Assembly (NCBI RefSeq): GCF_022581195.2
Contig: NC_061479.1
Span: 5,704,001-5,768,000 of the forward strand
Origin: Helicoverpa zea
Lineage: Eukaryota; Arthropoda; Insecta; Lepidoptera; Noctuidae
Direction: 5' to 3'
DNA length: 64,000 nucleotides
In this document: piece after piece, positions 1-11,156 of the stretch
How the letters are laid out: every line of letters begins with the position of its first letter
Numbering within the stretch: position 1 is the stretch's first letter
Made by a program: the position numbers and the translations under genes
Notes under the pieces: model-generated
Databases searched by the model: none
The model's input: the letters and a program-made list of their open reading frames with translations, nothing else
What the model was told of the DNA's origin: nothing

Positions 1-925
1 CAACGGTAGCCACAAAATACAATGAATTATCGAAATCTTTTCAACAATTGGTTAAAATACTGATCCGTCATTGCAATGATGATGTGTAGGCGGGTAGTTC
101 TGGATATTAACGGGTATTTTATTGAAATGTTATCGTTTTGTGGGTACATTTAAACATTTGCTTTTTGCTATTATTACTTATTTTTGATGGACGCATGAAA
201 TCAAAAATACATCTGGATTCTCGTATCTTATTCATTCTTGACTAGTTTTTACGGTAAAAGGGGTAAAACAGGACCTTATTACTAAAATTTCGCTGTTCGT
301 CTGTCACCAATCTGCATCTCAAGAACTCCGAAGGGGGTGCTATACAAAAAATGAGATTTTTGGAGAAGAAGAAGAAAGAAATAGATAACCCATAAAAATA
401 TCTATCTTAGACAAGTTCTTTAAGATTGTAAAGTGATTAATCACGCTACGAAAAATATTCACAAGGCAACATCTTAGCAGCCAAAATCAATTACCAAGAA
501 CACCGTTAAATTAAAAAATGAAACGATTTAAAAATCGCAAAAAAAAATCGTACCTATCACATTTTTTTCAAAAAAAAAAAAAAAAAACAAATTTCTTTAA
601 CTCAATGACAAATGGGATCCGCCGATTGGCCGTAACCAATCAAACTGATCGATGTTCGCGCCCGATTCAAATATCGAATCATTTGTCAAACTTTTTAAAT
701 ATGGCCGTGCTTTTTTGCGCGCGCTTTTCATTGTGTCGGATTGAATCGTTAAAAATCTTGACGTTTTTTGATTCGATTTCAGAATGTAACAGATGCTGTT
801 TGTAAGTAATGATTGTCGATTTTCATGGTTTTAATTTTGTCTAATTGAAGTGAGAATCGATGGGTAACTGTCAGTTTAAAATTACAATGGAGTAATGGTC
901 TTGTCTTTTTACCAACTGTCTTCAT

Positions 926-1269
926 CTGCCTAGCCGTTTCTCAACTATGTTGGGGTCGGCTTCCAATCTAACTGCATGCAGCTGAGTACTAGTGTTTTAA
1001 AAGACCACACCAACCCAGTAACCTAGGCAATTTAACCCTAAACCCCTAGGTAATACTACTTGCCCGACTTTCTAGCTTCTAACCACCCGTAACAACTGCC
1101 AATGATTTTCGATGACAACAGGGACCTGCCATGTAAAGAGCCCTCCGAAGCACATATATTGTTGTCCAAGATATATGTACTTAGAAAGTACATGCGCCTG
1201 ACCTGGAATCGGACACACACCCGTACTTGAGAGGTTGGTTCTGTAGGTACTCACTAGGCCACCACGACT
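926..1269 (-). mobile_element. SINE (tail type A), diverged full-length
   Basis: The reverse strand runs from the tRNA-like head (GTCGTGGTGGCCTAGTGAGT) to GCCGACCCCAACATAGTTG. The body is degraded relative to 22769-23157, so this is an older copy. Confidence 0.85.
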
Positions 1270-2400
1270 TTTTCTTTTAATTATAATTTACTTTTGTATT
1301 ATAATGATGTCTTATAACTAAAAATGTCAGTAATTTACCTAACTAAATTACTACAACTACTACGGAACCCGTCCAAATTGGGGGCCTACAGATAACACCG
1401 TGAGTTACGGGTCCGTGAGTCTGAGCAAAAGATCTGTAAGTGACCCCCCTCTCTCCCTCCGGACCGTGGCGTGAAGGGTGGCGACAATATGCCGCGAGCA
1501 GATGACGCCGGCCCTTCTGGGGTTAGTGATGGGAAATGGTGAAGGGTTGTCGATAGATATTTTTTTGGATTTTGTGTAGTTTGTAGTGTAATAGTAGCGT
1601 TAAGAGACGCATCTGTTATCTGTTGTCTGTTACAGCCTTTTTATCGTCCCACTGCTGGGCACAGGCCTCCTCTCACACGGAGAAGGATTTTAGGATCTTT
1701 CCAGAATTAAGAGACGCATAGTGACTACAAAATAAGAAATTAATTAAATAATATTCTTATGACGCACGATTAAAGAAATCACTGCAAAAAAACTACACCT
1801 AACCTGTTTTTACAGCAAGCTTTAGTTCTATTGAGGCGTTATGACTAACAACAGAAGATCTAAAAGGCCGTCAAATTCACGATAAACATAGAAGTATACC
1901 TCAAATATATTTTACCAAATAAAATAGGTTTTAATCAATCCCATTAAATAAAAAATAATTAATAGAAAAACCCACCGATACAACTTAACATTCTTTTTGT
2001 TACGTTGTATCGCAGTACCTTTGTACTGTATACATCAACTGCTAAATATAACTCATCAAAACTATCGACTATCGACACAATTTCATCGACACTGCCCCCT
2101 CACTACAAGAGACAGGGGTTCACCGGCTAAGTATTAATTACTTTTAGACATATTCACTTTTATTACAATTTATACTGAATAGAGATGTAACGTGTGGCAC
2201 TGACATAAACGGACCAAGGCGGATTATAGTTTATTACTTTGTTTTCATGTGATTGATATATATTCCTTCATATATAGATTTGTTTTTAACCGACTTAGAA
2301 AAAAGGAGGTTCGCAGTCCTGATCTAACGTTTGGTTAAACCTGTTTTGATATTGTTTTCAACTTGACATTTTTCAGACTTAGGAAAAGGTTATATTATTG

Positions 2401-2698
2401 TTACAGTTACAGCCTTTGTATCGTCTCACTGCTGGGCTGCGGCCTCCTCTCACACGGAGAAGGATTGAGCGTTAATCACCACGCTTGCTCAATGCGGGTT
2501 GGGGATTTCAGACTTTATAGTCCAGGTTTCCTCAAGATGGTTTCCTTCACCTTATTATCAGCCATTGGTGTTCAAGATATACCTTAGAAAGTACATACAA
2601 ACCTAGAAAAGTTGCATTGGTACTTGCCTGAACTGCAATTGAACCCACACCCTCATACTCGAGAGGTTGGTTCTTTACCCACTAAGCCACCACGACTT
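2401..2698 (-). mobile_element. SINE with the same head but tail type B
   Basis: In transcription sense the head and first part match the type A SINEs (GTCGTGGTGGCTTAGTGGGT, AAAGTTGC, the CATTGG region), but the 3' part switches to GAGAGGAGGCCGCAGCCCAG with a GTAACTGTAACA tail. Tail-B fragments also occur at 1632-1700 (-) and 21260-21345 (+, ending GGCTGTAACAGTAACAG). Confidence 0.85.
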
Positions 2699-5600
2699 AT
2701 ATTATTGAAGGCGGTTTTTTTATGAGTTCTTGTGGCTATCATTAAACATATTTGGCTGTCGTTATGGGTAGTCAGAAGCCTGTAAGTCTGATTTCAGTGT
2801 TACCTAGGGTATGGTAGGGGTATTATAAGGTAGCTATGTTGAGGAGGTTAGACAGTCAGTCGCTCCTTGTTCCACCCTGATATTGAGCTGCACCAGGTAG
2901 ATTAGAAGCCGATCTCAATGTACCTACATATGTAGTAGGGAAAAGGCTAGGACGATTATTAAAGAATTTTGTAGGGTCCGGTTGACGGCAACCGGCCCTT
3001 TCTCATATAGGTAACAGTATTTCGCATCATTTAAACTCAAACTCTCAAACTCAAATTTTTTTATTTCAAATAGGCCTATAAAAGCTCTTTCGAAACGTCA
3101 AAGTTAGGTGTTTAAATTTTTTCTTACTCTACTCATTACTTATTTTTTTGTATCATAGACACTTACTTTTGACTCTATGTTTGCACTCATTTGCAAACAT
3201 TTTTAATTTATTCAATAAAGCCCAAAATACTTTTAAAATCTTTTGTACAAAAATAAAACCACACTATTTGCTTTAAAAGTCATATTTGCAAAGGGTTAAC
3301 AAAACATTTACAATATTATTTGAATACAGTTAAATTTAAATAATAGACATTACAAAAACATGACATCTGTCAATCAAAACGTCAAATTGTAAAAAGAGAT
3401 GAACTTATGTCGTTTTTAAAAGAGTGAATGAGATAGCGGTTAATCATGTTGAAAAAGATCCAAGTTTAAAATTCGAAATTAGAATACCAAAACAGAGACA
3501 GAACATTTTTACTCAAAGAATGATAAGGACGCCAACATAGCAACGAAAAAAAAATGTTTTTGCAAACGGAACTCAGCAAAAAGTCCGAACAAAAAGGTCC
3601 CGTATCGTATCCATAAATAAATAAATGCAAATATTTGAAATTGGAACGCCGTGAATGTAAACAGAGAGCAGTTTGAATATTCATTCGAAATATGAATATT
3701 TCAAATATGGCGCGGTCCGAGAATGGAAAATCAGATTCATTGGTTATAGGTACCTATCTATTATACGTTTGATTAACAATACTTATACCTGAATGGGCAT
3801 CTGTTGACATAGCCGTGAGTTAGTAATAGTAATTTTGATGATTATGCTGAAGTTCGGCGGATCGTAAAACTTATTTTTTTTTCAGTACTTGCTTACATGC
3901 AATATATAATCACCAAGCAATTGCTCAGACACTAGCGCCTCATATGGTACGAACTGTACATATTTCGATTTGAAGAGATAGGTAAAAGTCATTTTAATCA
4001 AATTAGGCTGAAAATCAGCACTTTTTGAAAATCAGATTTACAAAAGACAGCCCCCAAAACCTTCACCACTTCCTATGTGTTTTTGCTGGGAAGAAGAAGT
4101 GGTGGAACAAACTCCTCAGCAACACAATTCACCGACAACATCAACGGCAACGACATAAAAAAAATCATAGTAAACAGTTGTTTTACCAAAAAAGTACGTT
4201 TATAAACCTAGGGCCTTAAAGAATTATTTTAGTAAATTATTAAACCAGAAAATCGAAATTTTGGTTCTCTTCTCTCTTTAACTAAGCTCAAAACCGGTCG
4301 GTTAAGACACGGATAAAGTAATTCCATAGATAAACTTAGCGTAGGAAGCGAGTAAACCCACGAACAACAAAATTACACATATGTAAGTAAGACAAATAAA
4401 TTAATCCCTGCAAACGCACCCACATATTAACCAAATTAATTACAAAACCATATTGTTTTTAACGCAAAATTAATAATTTCAGCAGATAAACCTTCCAAGG
4501 AGATCAAAAGCGTTTAAATTATAATCTATTGTTATACCATAGACGATTAATTAAGTCTAACAATGGCGGCGATAAGATGGCGCGTAGGGAAATGGCGGGA
4601 ATCCGTCGATTCAAAATTATGTTGGATTTTGTTCTTAGTATTGAGTGGGTGATATGGTTTTGGTATATTTTGGGTGATTTGGAAGATTATTAAATTGATT
4701 CTTACTGGCAGAGATAAAGTTAACAATATGTAGGAGGTTCTTGGCCATTTTCAAATTAATATTTGGGTTGGTTTGGTTATGACCATATACTTGTTAGACT
4801 CATCATCATCTCCCGAGCCTTTTCCCAACCATGTTGGGGTCGGCTTCCAGTCTAACCGGATTCAGCTGAGTACCAGTGTTTTACTATAAGAATATTACTT
4901 GTTGGACTATAAGAATCATAGATATTTAATACTTAAATTACTTAAATATGGCTATATTAGTCAGGTCCATCTAGATAGGTCCGCCATTTTATTTCTGACC
5001 TTAGTATTTGACATTTAATGGTTACTTAAGCCATTCCTTAGTGAAGGATTTGTATGACATTCCGTCACTAAAGATTGACCTAAGTAGGTAATCATTAAAA
5101 TGTCTCTGAGTGGGGAGGTAAATAATGTAAGTTTAATTATATGTGTATGAAACTAGCACACTAATATAGCAAGCCCAATGATAAATAGTAAATAGTCATT
5201 AGGCTTTTTATTCTCCTATTGACCACACAGGCCTCCGCTCAAAATAATAGTACAACAACATAATATGTAGTACCTAATACCATCAAATCAAAAACCAAAC
5301 GCAACTCAAGCCCCTTCAGACGATCAAATATAAAAATCCTTCACCATCATTCAACATTCTTATAAATAAAGGTATGCTCCGGTATCGTATACAATCTTGG
5401 GCGCTGCTTGCAACTGACGTTAAATAATTGTTGGCGGTATTTCCGTATCCGCTCTATGAACGGATAGAGGCGGATATTATGGTATGATTGTGTTTTTTTT
5501 CTGTGTGGATATCCGAACGTGTTTTGTGTGGGAGGCCGTTTTGTTTATGGTTGGGCGGGAAATGTTTGAATTTGGAATGTCTTTTGTTTGAGTTAATTTT

Positions 5601-8239
5601 GATCTATGTATACTCCATTTGAGTAGGCTCTTATCTAAAAATAAATGATACGTATTTTTATTTCATAGTTTAAAAATAAATTATGGCAATTTTATGTCAA
5701 TAAATACAATAATAACGATTACCTAAGTACTTACTAGTTCATTTTTTAAATATGTAGATATGTGTTTGTATAAAGAAATATAAAATAACCAATTCAATAT
5801 TACAAGAACCTCAAGCATTCTCCTACATTTGACAAATATGATGTCGAAACCGCATGAAAATCAGTTCAATCAAACGTGAGATAATCGCTCACCAACATAC
5901 ATACACAGGTACAAAATAGTTCAAACTGAAAACCACCTTTTTTGAAGCTGGTTAAAACCTAATTGAGCCAAATAGGCCCAGTTAAATATTATCCCACAAT
6001 AAACGAGTCTTGTCTGTTCGTAATAGATCTATGGCGAGGGGGAGGCGTCGTGGAAATTTATTTAATGATGACCAAACGTCGGTATTTTTGTTGGATTATG
6101 AAGACATTTCGTAAGAGTTTGTATTTTAGACGTATTTTTAGTGAAGGATTTCTGTTGTTATTGGATTTATTTCGTAATTAGTTGTTGTTCTAGAAATTTT
6201 ACCTATAGTTAGATACAGCTTAAGAATTTGAACATTAAACAATATTTGTTAAAGGTTTCCCAACATGAAAAAGTTACAACGCTATGGTAATGCTAACTTC
6301 AAAACGGCTAAGCTGATTTTTAAGCATGTATAATGCTGGAAGCTAGAGCTTTCGCCTAAAAAATCGCATTCTTTGTTCATCAGTATAAGTATTACGTTAC
6401 GGCTTCAGTTATCAAATGAACGATTAGCCCACTGACCTAAAATTGTTATAGAAGGATCATAGTGTTACCTATAGAACATAAGAAACTAGCCTTAGCTATG
6501 ACGGTTTACAAATGTCTATAAATATCAGTAAACATTCAGAACCCACAGAAATAAAGCCTATTCTCCAAATAATCCAACATTCAATCCCAAAAACAATCCT
6601 AGCGTATAAAAATCAAATGATTTTCAAAATAACAAGCGAACCTACTAAATTCTACTAAACCATTCGGATACACACCACAATATCTGTTTGCAAGTACGTC
6701 ATAAAATTCAGTTCTCGTAAAAAAGGCCCCGGTACGAATATCCGAACGCGAACGAGTAAAAAAATAATATAACCGACCAATAGGAGCGCTTTCACACTTT
6801 TATTCGATACAAATCGGCCAATAGAACCAGCGTTTTAAGACGTCGTTGTAGTAATAGTGACGTCTCTTTCTAACTTGTACGGTTTGTATATTGCTGTTTC
6901 GCGGGAATGGGTATATTGTCTCAAGGAGTCGACGATTTAGTGAAAATGTTCTCCTTATATTATGATTTCAAGTCTTTTCATTTTATGAACGTAGATTTTC
7001 TTATAAAAAAGGGTACTATTAAGATCTTGTTATTCTTTTGATGGTTATTAAGCACTGGCCTTGAAGGGTTTTGTGAAAAACTTAACCTTTTTTATACTTT
7101 TAGAAGCTTAGGTACGTATGTTCTACCGGCGCTGCGGGATTGTTCGCGCGAGTTACCGCGGCGCTGGTACATAAAGGGCTTAAGAAGGAACATGGTGGGT
7201 TTAAGTCAGAAAGAGTCTGACACTCCCTCACGCTGACTCCTCATTTGATGATTTCCCATAAAAGAAGACAAGTAGGTAGGAAGGTATGTCCGTCGGCTTT
7301 CGGAAGTTACGTTTCCGATCGTAAATTAATATAGAATTTAATTTACCTACTCGTTAACCGTTTTCAGTGAAAATTATCGTGTCAATGACCAAGATAGAGT
7401 TAGGAAACCTACATTGGTGCTTCCTGGATTTGAAATGGAACCTGCACACTCGTAAGTACCTACCTACTTGAGAGGTTGGAACTTTACCCACTGGGCCACC
7501 ACGACTTCTCATGAGACCTATTTCTGAATTTTCACTATTTTCGAATAGTCGATGAGAAATGTGTAAAAGAATCTTATGTTTAGATTATTTTAGTGTTTCG
7601 GAAGGCACGATAAACTGTAGGTTCTGGCTGTCATTTGAACATCTTTGGCAGTCGTTACGGGTAGTCAGAAGCTAGAAAGTCTGATAACTAGTTATCAAAA
7701 GGTTATCCGGCCATCTGAATTGAATAGGTCATTTGTGTGAGATTGACAATTTCAGACTTCGTAGTCCAGGTTTCCTCAAGATGTTTTCCATCACTTTTAC
7801 TCTGTCATTGATATTAAATACACATTGGTAACATTGGTTAATTGATTCAATAGTTAACTACACATAACTCTACCTATAAAGCTACATTACCTACTGACGC
7901 ATATGTAGTTCGTTATTTTTACGTGCCTATAGGTAAAGCATTATCAAAATCTTTTCAAGTCTTTAAAGCATGATTGATCAAAACGAAAACCCTTATTTTC
8001 TCAATTAAAATAACAGAAACATTAAAACAAGAACCCTTAACCAACCCCTAAAAATGCCGAACCTATTGAAAAATAACCAAAAAAAGCGTTCTAATGTTTA
8101 ATACTTAGTGGATTGAACGCGAATCAACCGCAGAGAATTCGGAGGGGAGGGCCGTTTAACTGAATCGCTAGGGGTTGTTAGGATAATTGCTGGCGTTTAT
8201 CGAATTAGGGGTGAATCTGTGTCTTAGAGTACGCGTATA

Positions 8240-9035
8240 CTAGCAACTTTTAGTCGGCCGATAGTTGGTTTGGATGTGTGATGTTACAAGAATGGATAAA
8301 GTGAGGAATGATTACATTAGTTAGAGGAAGTCTGAAAGAAGCACCAGTTACAGAAAAGATGAGAAGTACAAGATTGTCGTGGTATGGGCATGTAATGAGG
8401 AGGGATGATACGCATGCAACAAAGTGTGTGCTAAGTATGAATGTAGATGGATGGAGAGGAAGAGGAAGACCTAAGAAAAGATGGATGGATTGCCTGAAAG
8501 ATGACATGAATAGGAAGGGAGTGAGTGTCAGTATGACGAGTGACAGGGGAAAATGGAAGGAAATGACATATTGCGCTGACCCCAAGTAAAATTTGGGAAC
8601 AGGGCAGGAGAAAGAAAGAAGAGTTGGTTTGAACTCATAATGATGTCCTCCTAGCCGATTATCGGCCAGGGCAACTGTGTCCTCCTAGCCGATTATCGGT
8701 CATCGCGGCTGTTCTAAGGAGATCAGCCAGCTGCGCAGGACATATTATAATGCAGGCACATTTGCTTGGACACAGGTGCACTCACTATTCCTTCACTCTC
8801 ATAGCGCGATGCGACGACAATCCGACACCACCGGAGAGAGATCACAAGCACAACCGACCCTTATTTACGAGCATTTGGGCTCATAAATCAGTATAAAGAT
8901 ATATGCATGTAAACGTTACAACGATTAGGTGTTTGTCCATTATCAGACTGATTAAATTTTTTGATTGAATTCACATTAATTTTTTTCAACCAACAGGCAA
9001 CAGTCGGCCGACTGTTTAGTTTTCAGTCTGCTTGC
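8240..9035. mobile_element. TIR element interrupted by a LINE end and another repeat
   Basis: The left part (CTTTTAGTCGGCCGATAGTT) stops at about 8272 and resumes at 8874 (TTTGGGCTCATAAATCAGT), ending near CAACAGTCGGCCGACTGTTT. The uninterrupted order is given by 13376-13500. Between them are the LINE end (8269-8621) and a second repeat (8640-8870) also present inverted at 49865-50060. Confidence 0.75.
8269..8621 (+). pseudogene. RTE-like LINE 3' end, reverse-transcriptase C-terminus with frameshift
   Basis: The DNA encodes the familiar tail of RTE-type endonuclease/reverse transcriptases: a VTRMDKVRNDYI segment, then RLSWYGHVMRRDD, GRGRPKKRWMDCLKDDM, TSDRGKWKEMTYCADPK and stop at 8587-8589. 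A duplicated TTAG (8317-8320 and 8321-8324) breaks the frame between the two halves. It is heavily 5'-truncated. After the stop is the short 3' end GACCCCAA..TTTGGGAACAGG and a GA-rich tail. It lies inside a TIR element (8240-9035). Confidence 0.9.
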
Positions 9036-10779
9036 AGGCTTAGAGGTATGATCTTAAGGTAATATGTATGTGGATGAGGGATGATCTTGTTAGGCGTTTG
9101 AGGGTCAAAATGTAAGTGGTCCTTTTCTATTTATTTAAGGCAAGGTTTAAAGCAGTGTTCAGCAGTGGACGTCCTATGGCTGAGATGATGATGTTGAAGA
9201 TTTTCAGGTTTATGAGTAGGTACCTAAGATTGTACAGTCAACTTCAGGTCAGTGGTTACAGTTTTATAGGAAAATCGTACTTATTACTATTGAGTTAAGG
9301 TGCATGACAGTTACCACTGATGTGCAGTTTACTGTACTTACTAGAATTTAAGGGGAAATTATATACAGAAAAGTGTTTAAAAAGTGGTAAGGTATGATTG
9401 TTTAACTGAATCGCTAGGGGTTGTTAGGATAATAAATTGCTGGCGTTTATCGAATTAGGGGGTGAATCTTAGAGGGATGGCTTAAGGTAATATGTTTTTG
9501 GACGTGGTATGATTTTGAAGGTGTTTGAGGGTCAAATGTGATCGGATTTTTGGATTCTAATCAAGGAAAAGGAATTTTCATGAAAATTGAGGATTTTCAG
9601 AAAAAATATTAATTATGTCCTATTATTATTCTTTCGCGAAGTTTTTAGAATGTATCCATGTACTTTATATTGCTGTAGCAAGGACTTCCCTTGTGACAAG
9701 GCTGCCAAGAAGCCAATTAACAATTTCTAAAAAAAAAATGGTATTATGGTATGTTAATGGTTACCTAAGAATGCGTAAACAAATAAGGTTTTTTTCAAGA
9801 GTAGACAAGCCAAAGCTCTACTTCCTCTATCTTATGAAACATGATCTATGTCTTAAAAAAGAAGTATTGCTAGAACGCAATGGGATCTTAGTCCATTATA
9901 ACACAACTTCATCGCACCTTTATAATAAAATAAAAACCAATCAAAAATAACGAAAAACCAACCATTAAAAAAGGCAACTCTAACTACCAACAGCCAAAAA
10001 GTCTCAATACGTACTAAAATTCAAATATACCCAGTAATTGTTTTAAACGCTTACAGGGACCGAGGGGTGGGCCATCTGCAAATGACAGACCCCTAGCTTA
10101 CCCTAAGGGTAACAGTTTTTTGTAACACCCCCTTCACTCCCCTCTAAGGGTGAGGCCACACGATACAGACTTTAAGTTTGGTACAAATATCTGTACGGAC
10201 TTAAAGTCTGAGGAAAAATTTATGTTAAGTGTATGTTAATGTTTTCTGTTTTGGTATTACATATGTAATTATCGGATGTGTCGTGCCTAATCACATTAAA
10301 TTAAATACGTTCATATACTGGTTAATGTATATCGATTAGCGCAAAGAAAAAAAAAATAACTACTTAAAAATAAAAAAAAAAGATTTTTTCTACAAAGTAA
10401 ATAGGTAGAACAAAAATATGCGAAAATTAGAATATCATTCTCCCTTGAAAACTGATAGCTGTCAACTGGTCAAAACGTTTGATACTCCTAACTGTATCAC
10501 TGCTTTACACATGATGTTGTAAATTATGAAAACGAAAAGTGACTCCGTGGCTAAACCACTAGCCTGAGGATTAGGTAATTTTTTTACAATTCGCCGTAGA
10601 ATATCATAAAGTATATGTGATAGGATTTAGATACGATACACCCGATATACCTAATCTCAAAACCATATCTCAAACACTCAAATAAACCGACAGAATATTG
10701 GACGTGCGAACAACTGTTAGTACCTACATACTTTGCCTAATTAGGTCTTACTTAACCACGGGAGAAGGAAAGAGGTTTC

Positions 10780-10985
10780 TTCTTCTTCCTCCTGCCCTGT
10801 TCCCAATTTTATTTGGGGTCGGCGCAATATGTCATCCTCTTCCATTTTCCCTGTCACTCGACATACTGACACTCACTCCCTTCCTATTCATGTCATCTTT
10901 CAAGCAATCTATCCATCTTTTCTTTCTTAGGTCTTCCTCTCCATCCATCTACATTCATACTTAGCACACACTTCGATTTATCCCT
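10780..10985 (-). mobile_element. RTE-like LINE 3' end fragment
   Basis: The reverse strand carries the same 3' segment as 8269-8621: the DRGKWKE-type coding stretch, the AATTGGGAACAGGGCAGGA end and a GA-rich tail. It begins just downstream of the Dbx homeobox exon and is 5'-truncated. Confidence 0.8.
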
Positions 10986-11010
10986 GTAAAATGAACTTGA
11001 ACAAACTAAC

Positions 11011-11156
11011 CTGACTATCTTTAAGTCCGAGTTTCTCCGCCAACTTCTTCCTATCAGGCTTGGAGATGTACTTCTGAACTTGGAACCTCTTCTCCAAGCC
11101 TTTGCGTTGAAGATCCGAGAAGACTGCCCGACGCATCATTCCTCGTCGCGGTTTAC
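11011..11156 (-). CDS. Dbx: Dbx coding exon 3, homeodomain helices 1 and 2
   Basis: It encodes GKPRRGMMRRAVFSD to LAEKLGLKDSQ. The intron splits the homeobox between SQ and the expected VKIWFQNRR. The acceptor is CCCCAG at 11157 and the donor GTTAGT at 11010. I searched the minus strand below 11011 for a helix-3 exon (pattern for RMKWRN) and saw none. Confidence 0.95.

Larger units (their letters stand above)
1..11010. other. Dbx intron 3 (continues off left edge), repeat-rich
   Basis: No exon is seen. It contains SINE copies at 926-1269 and 2401-2698 plus fragments at 1632-1700, 4800-4885, 7385-7507 and 7600-7830; a repeat copy at 7120-7265; an interrupted TIR element at 8240-9035; and reverse-transcriptase 3' ends at 8269-8621, 9140-9190 and 10780-10985. 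Stretches with no recognised repeat include 2700-3860, 5100-6900 and 9400-10700; these are AT-rich with no supportable genes. Confidence 0.6.

Noticed and set aside
9615..9950. 111-codon plus-strand open frame
   Set aside because: Low-complexity composition with no recognisable family and no repeat match. Not supported as a gene.
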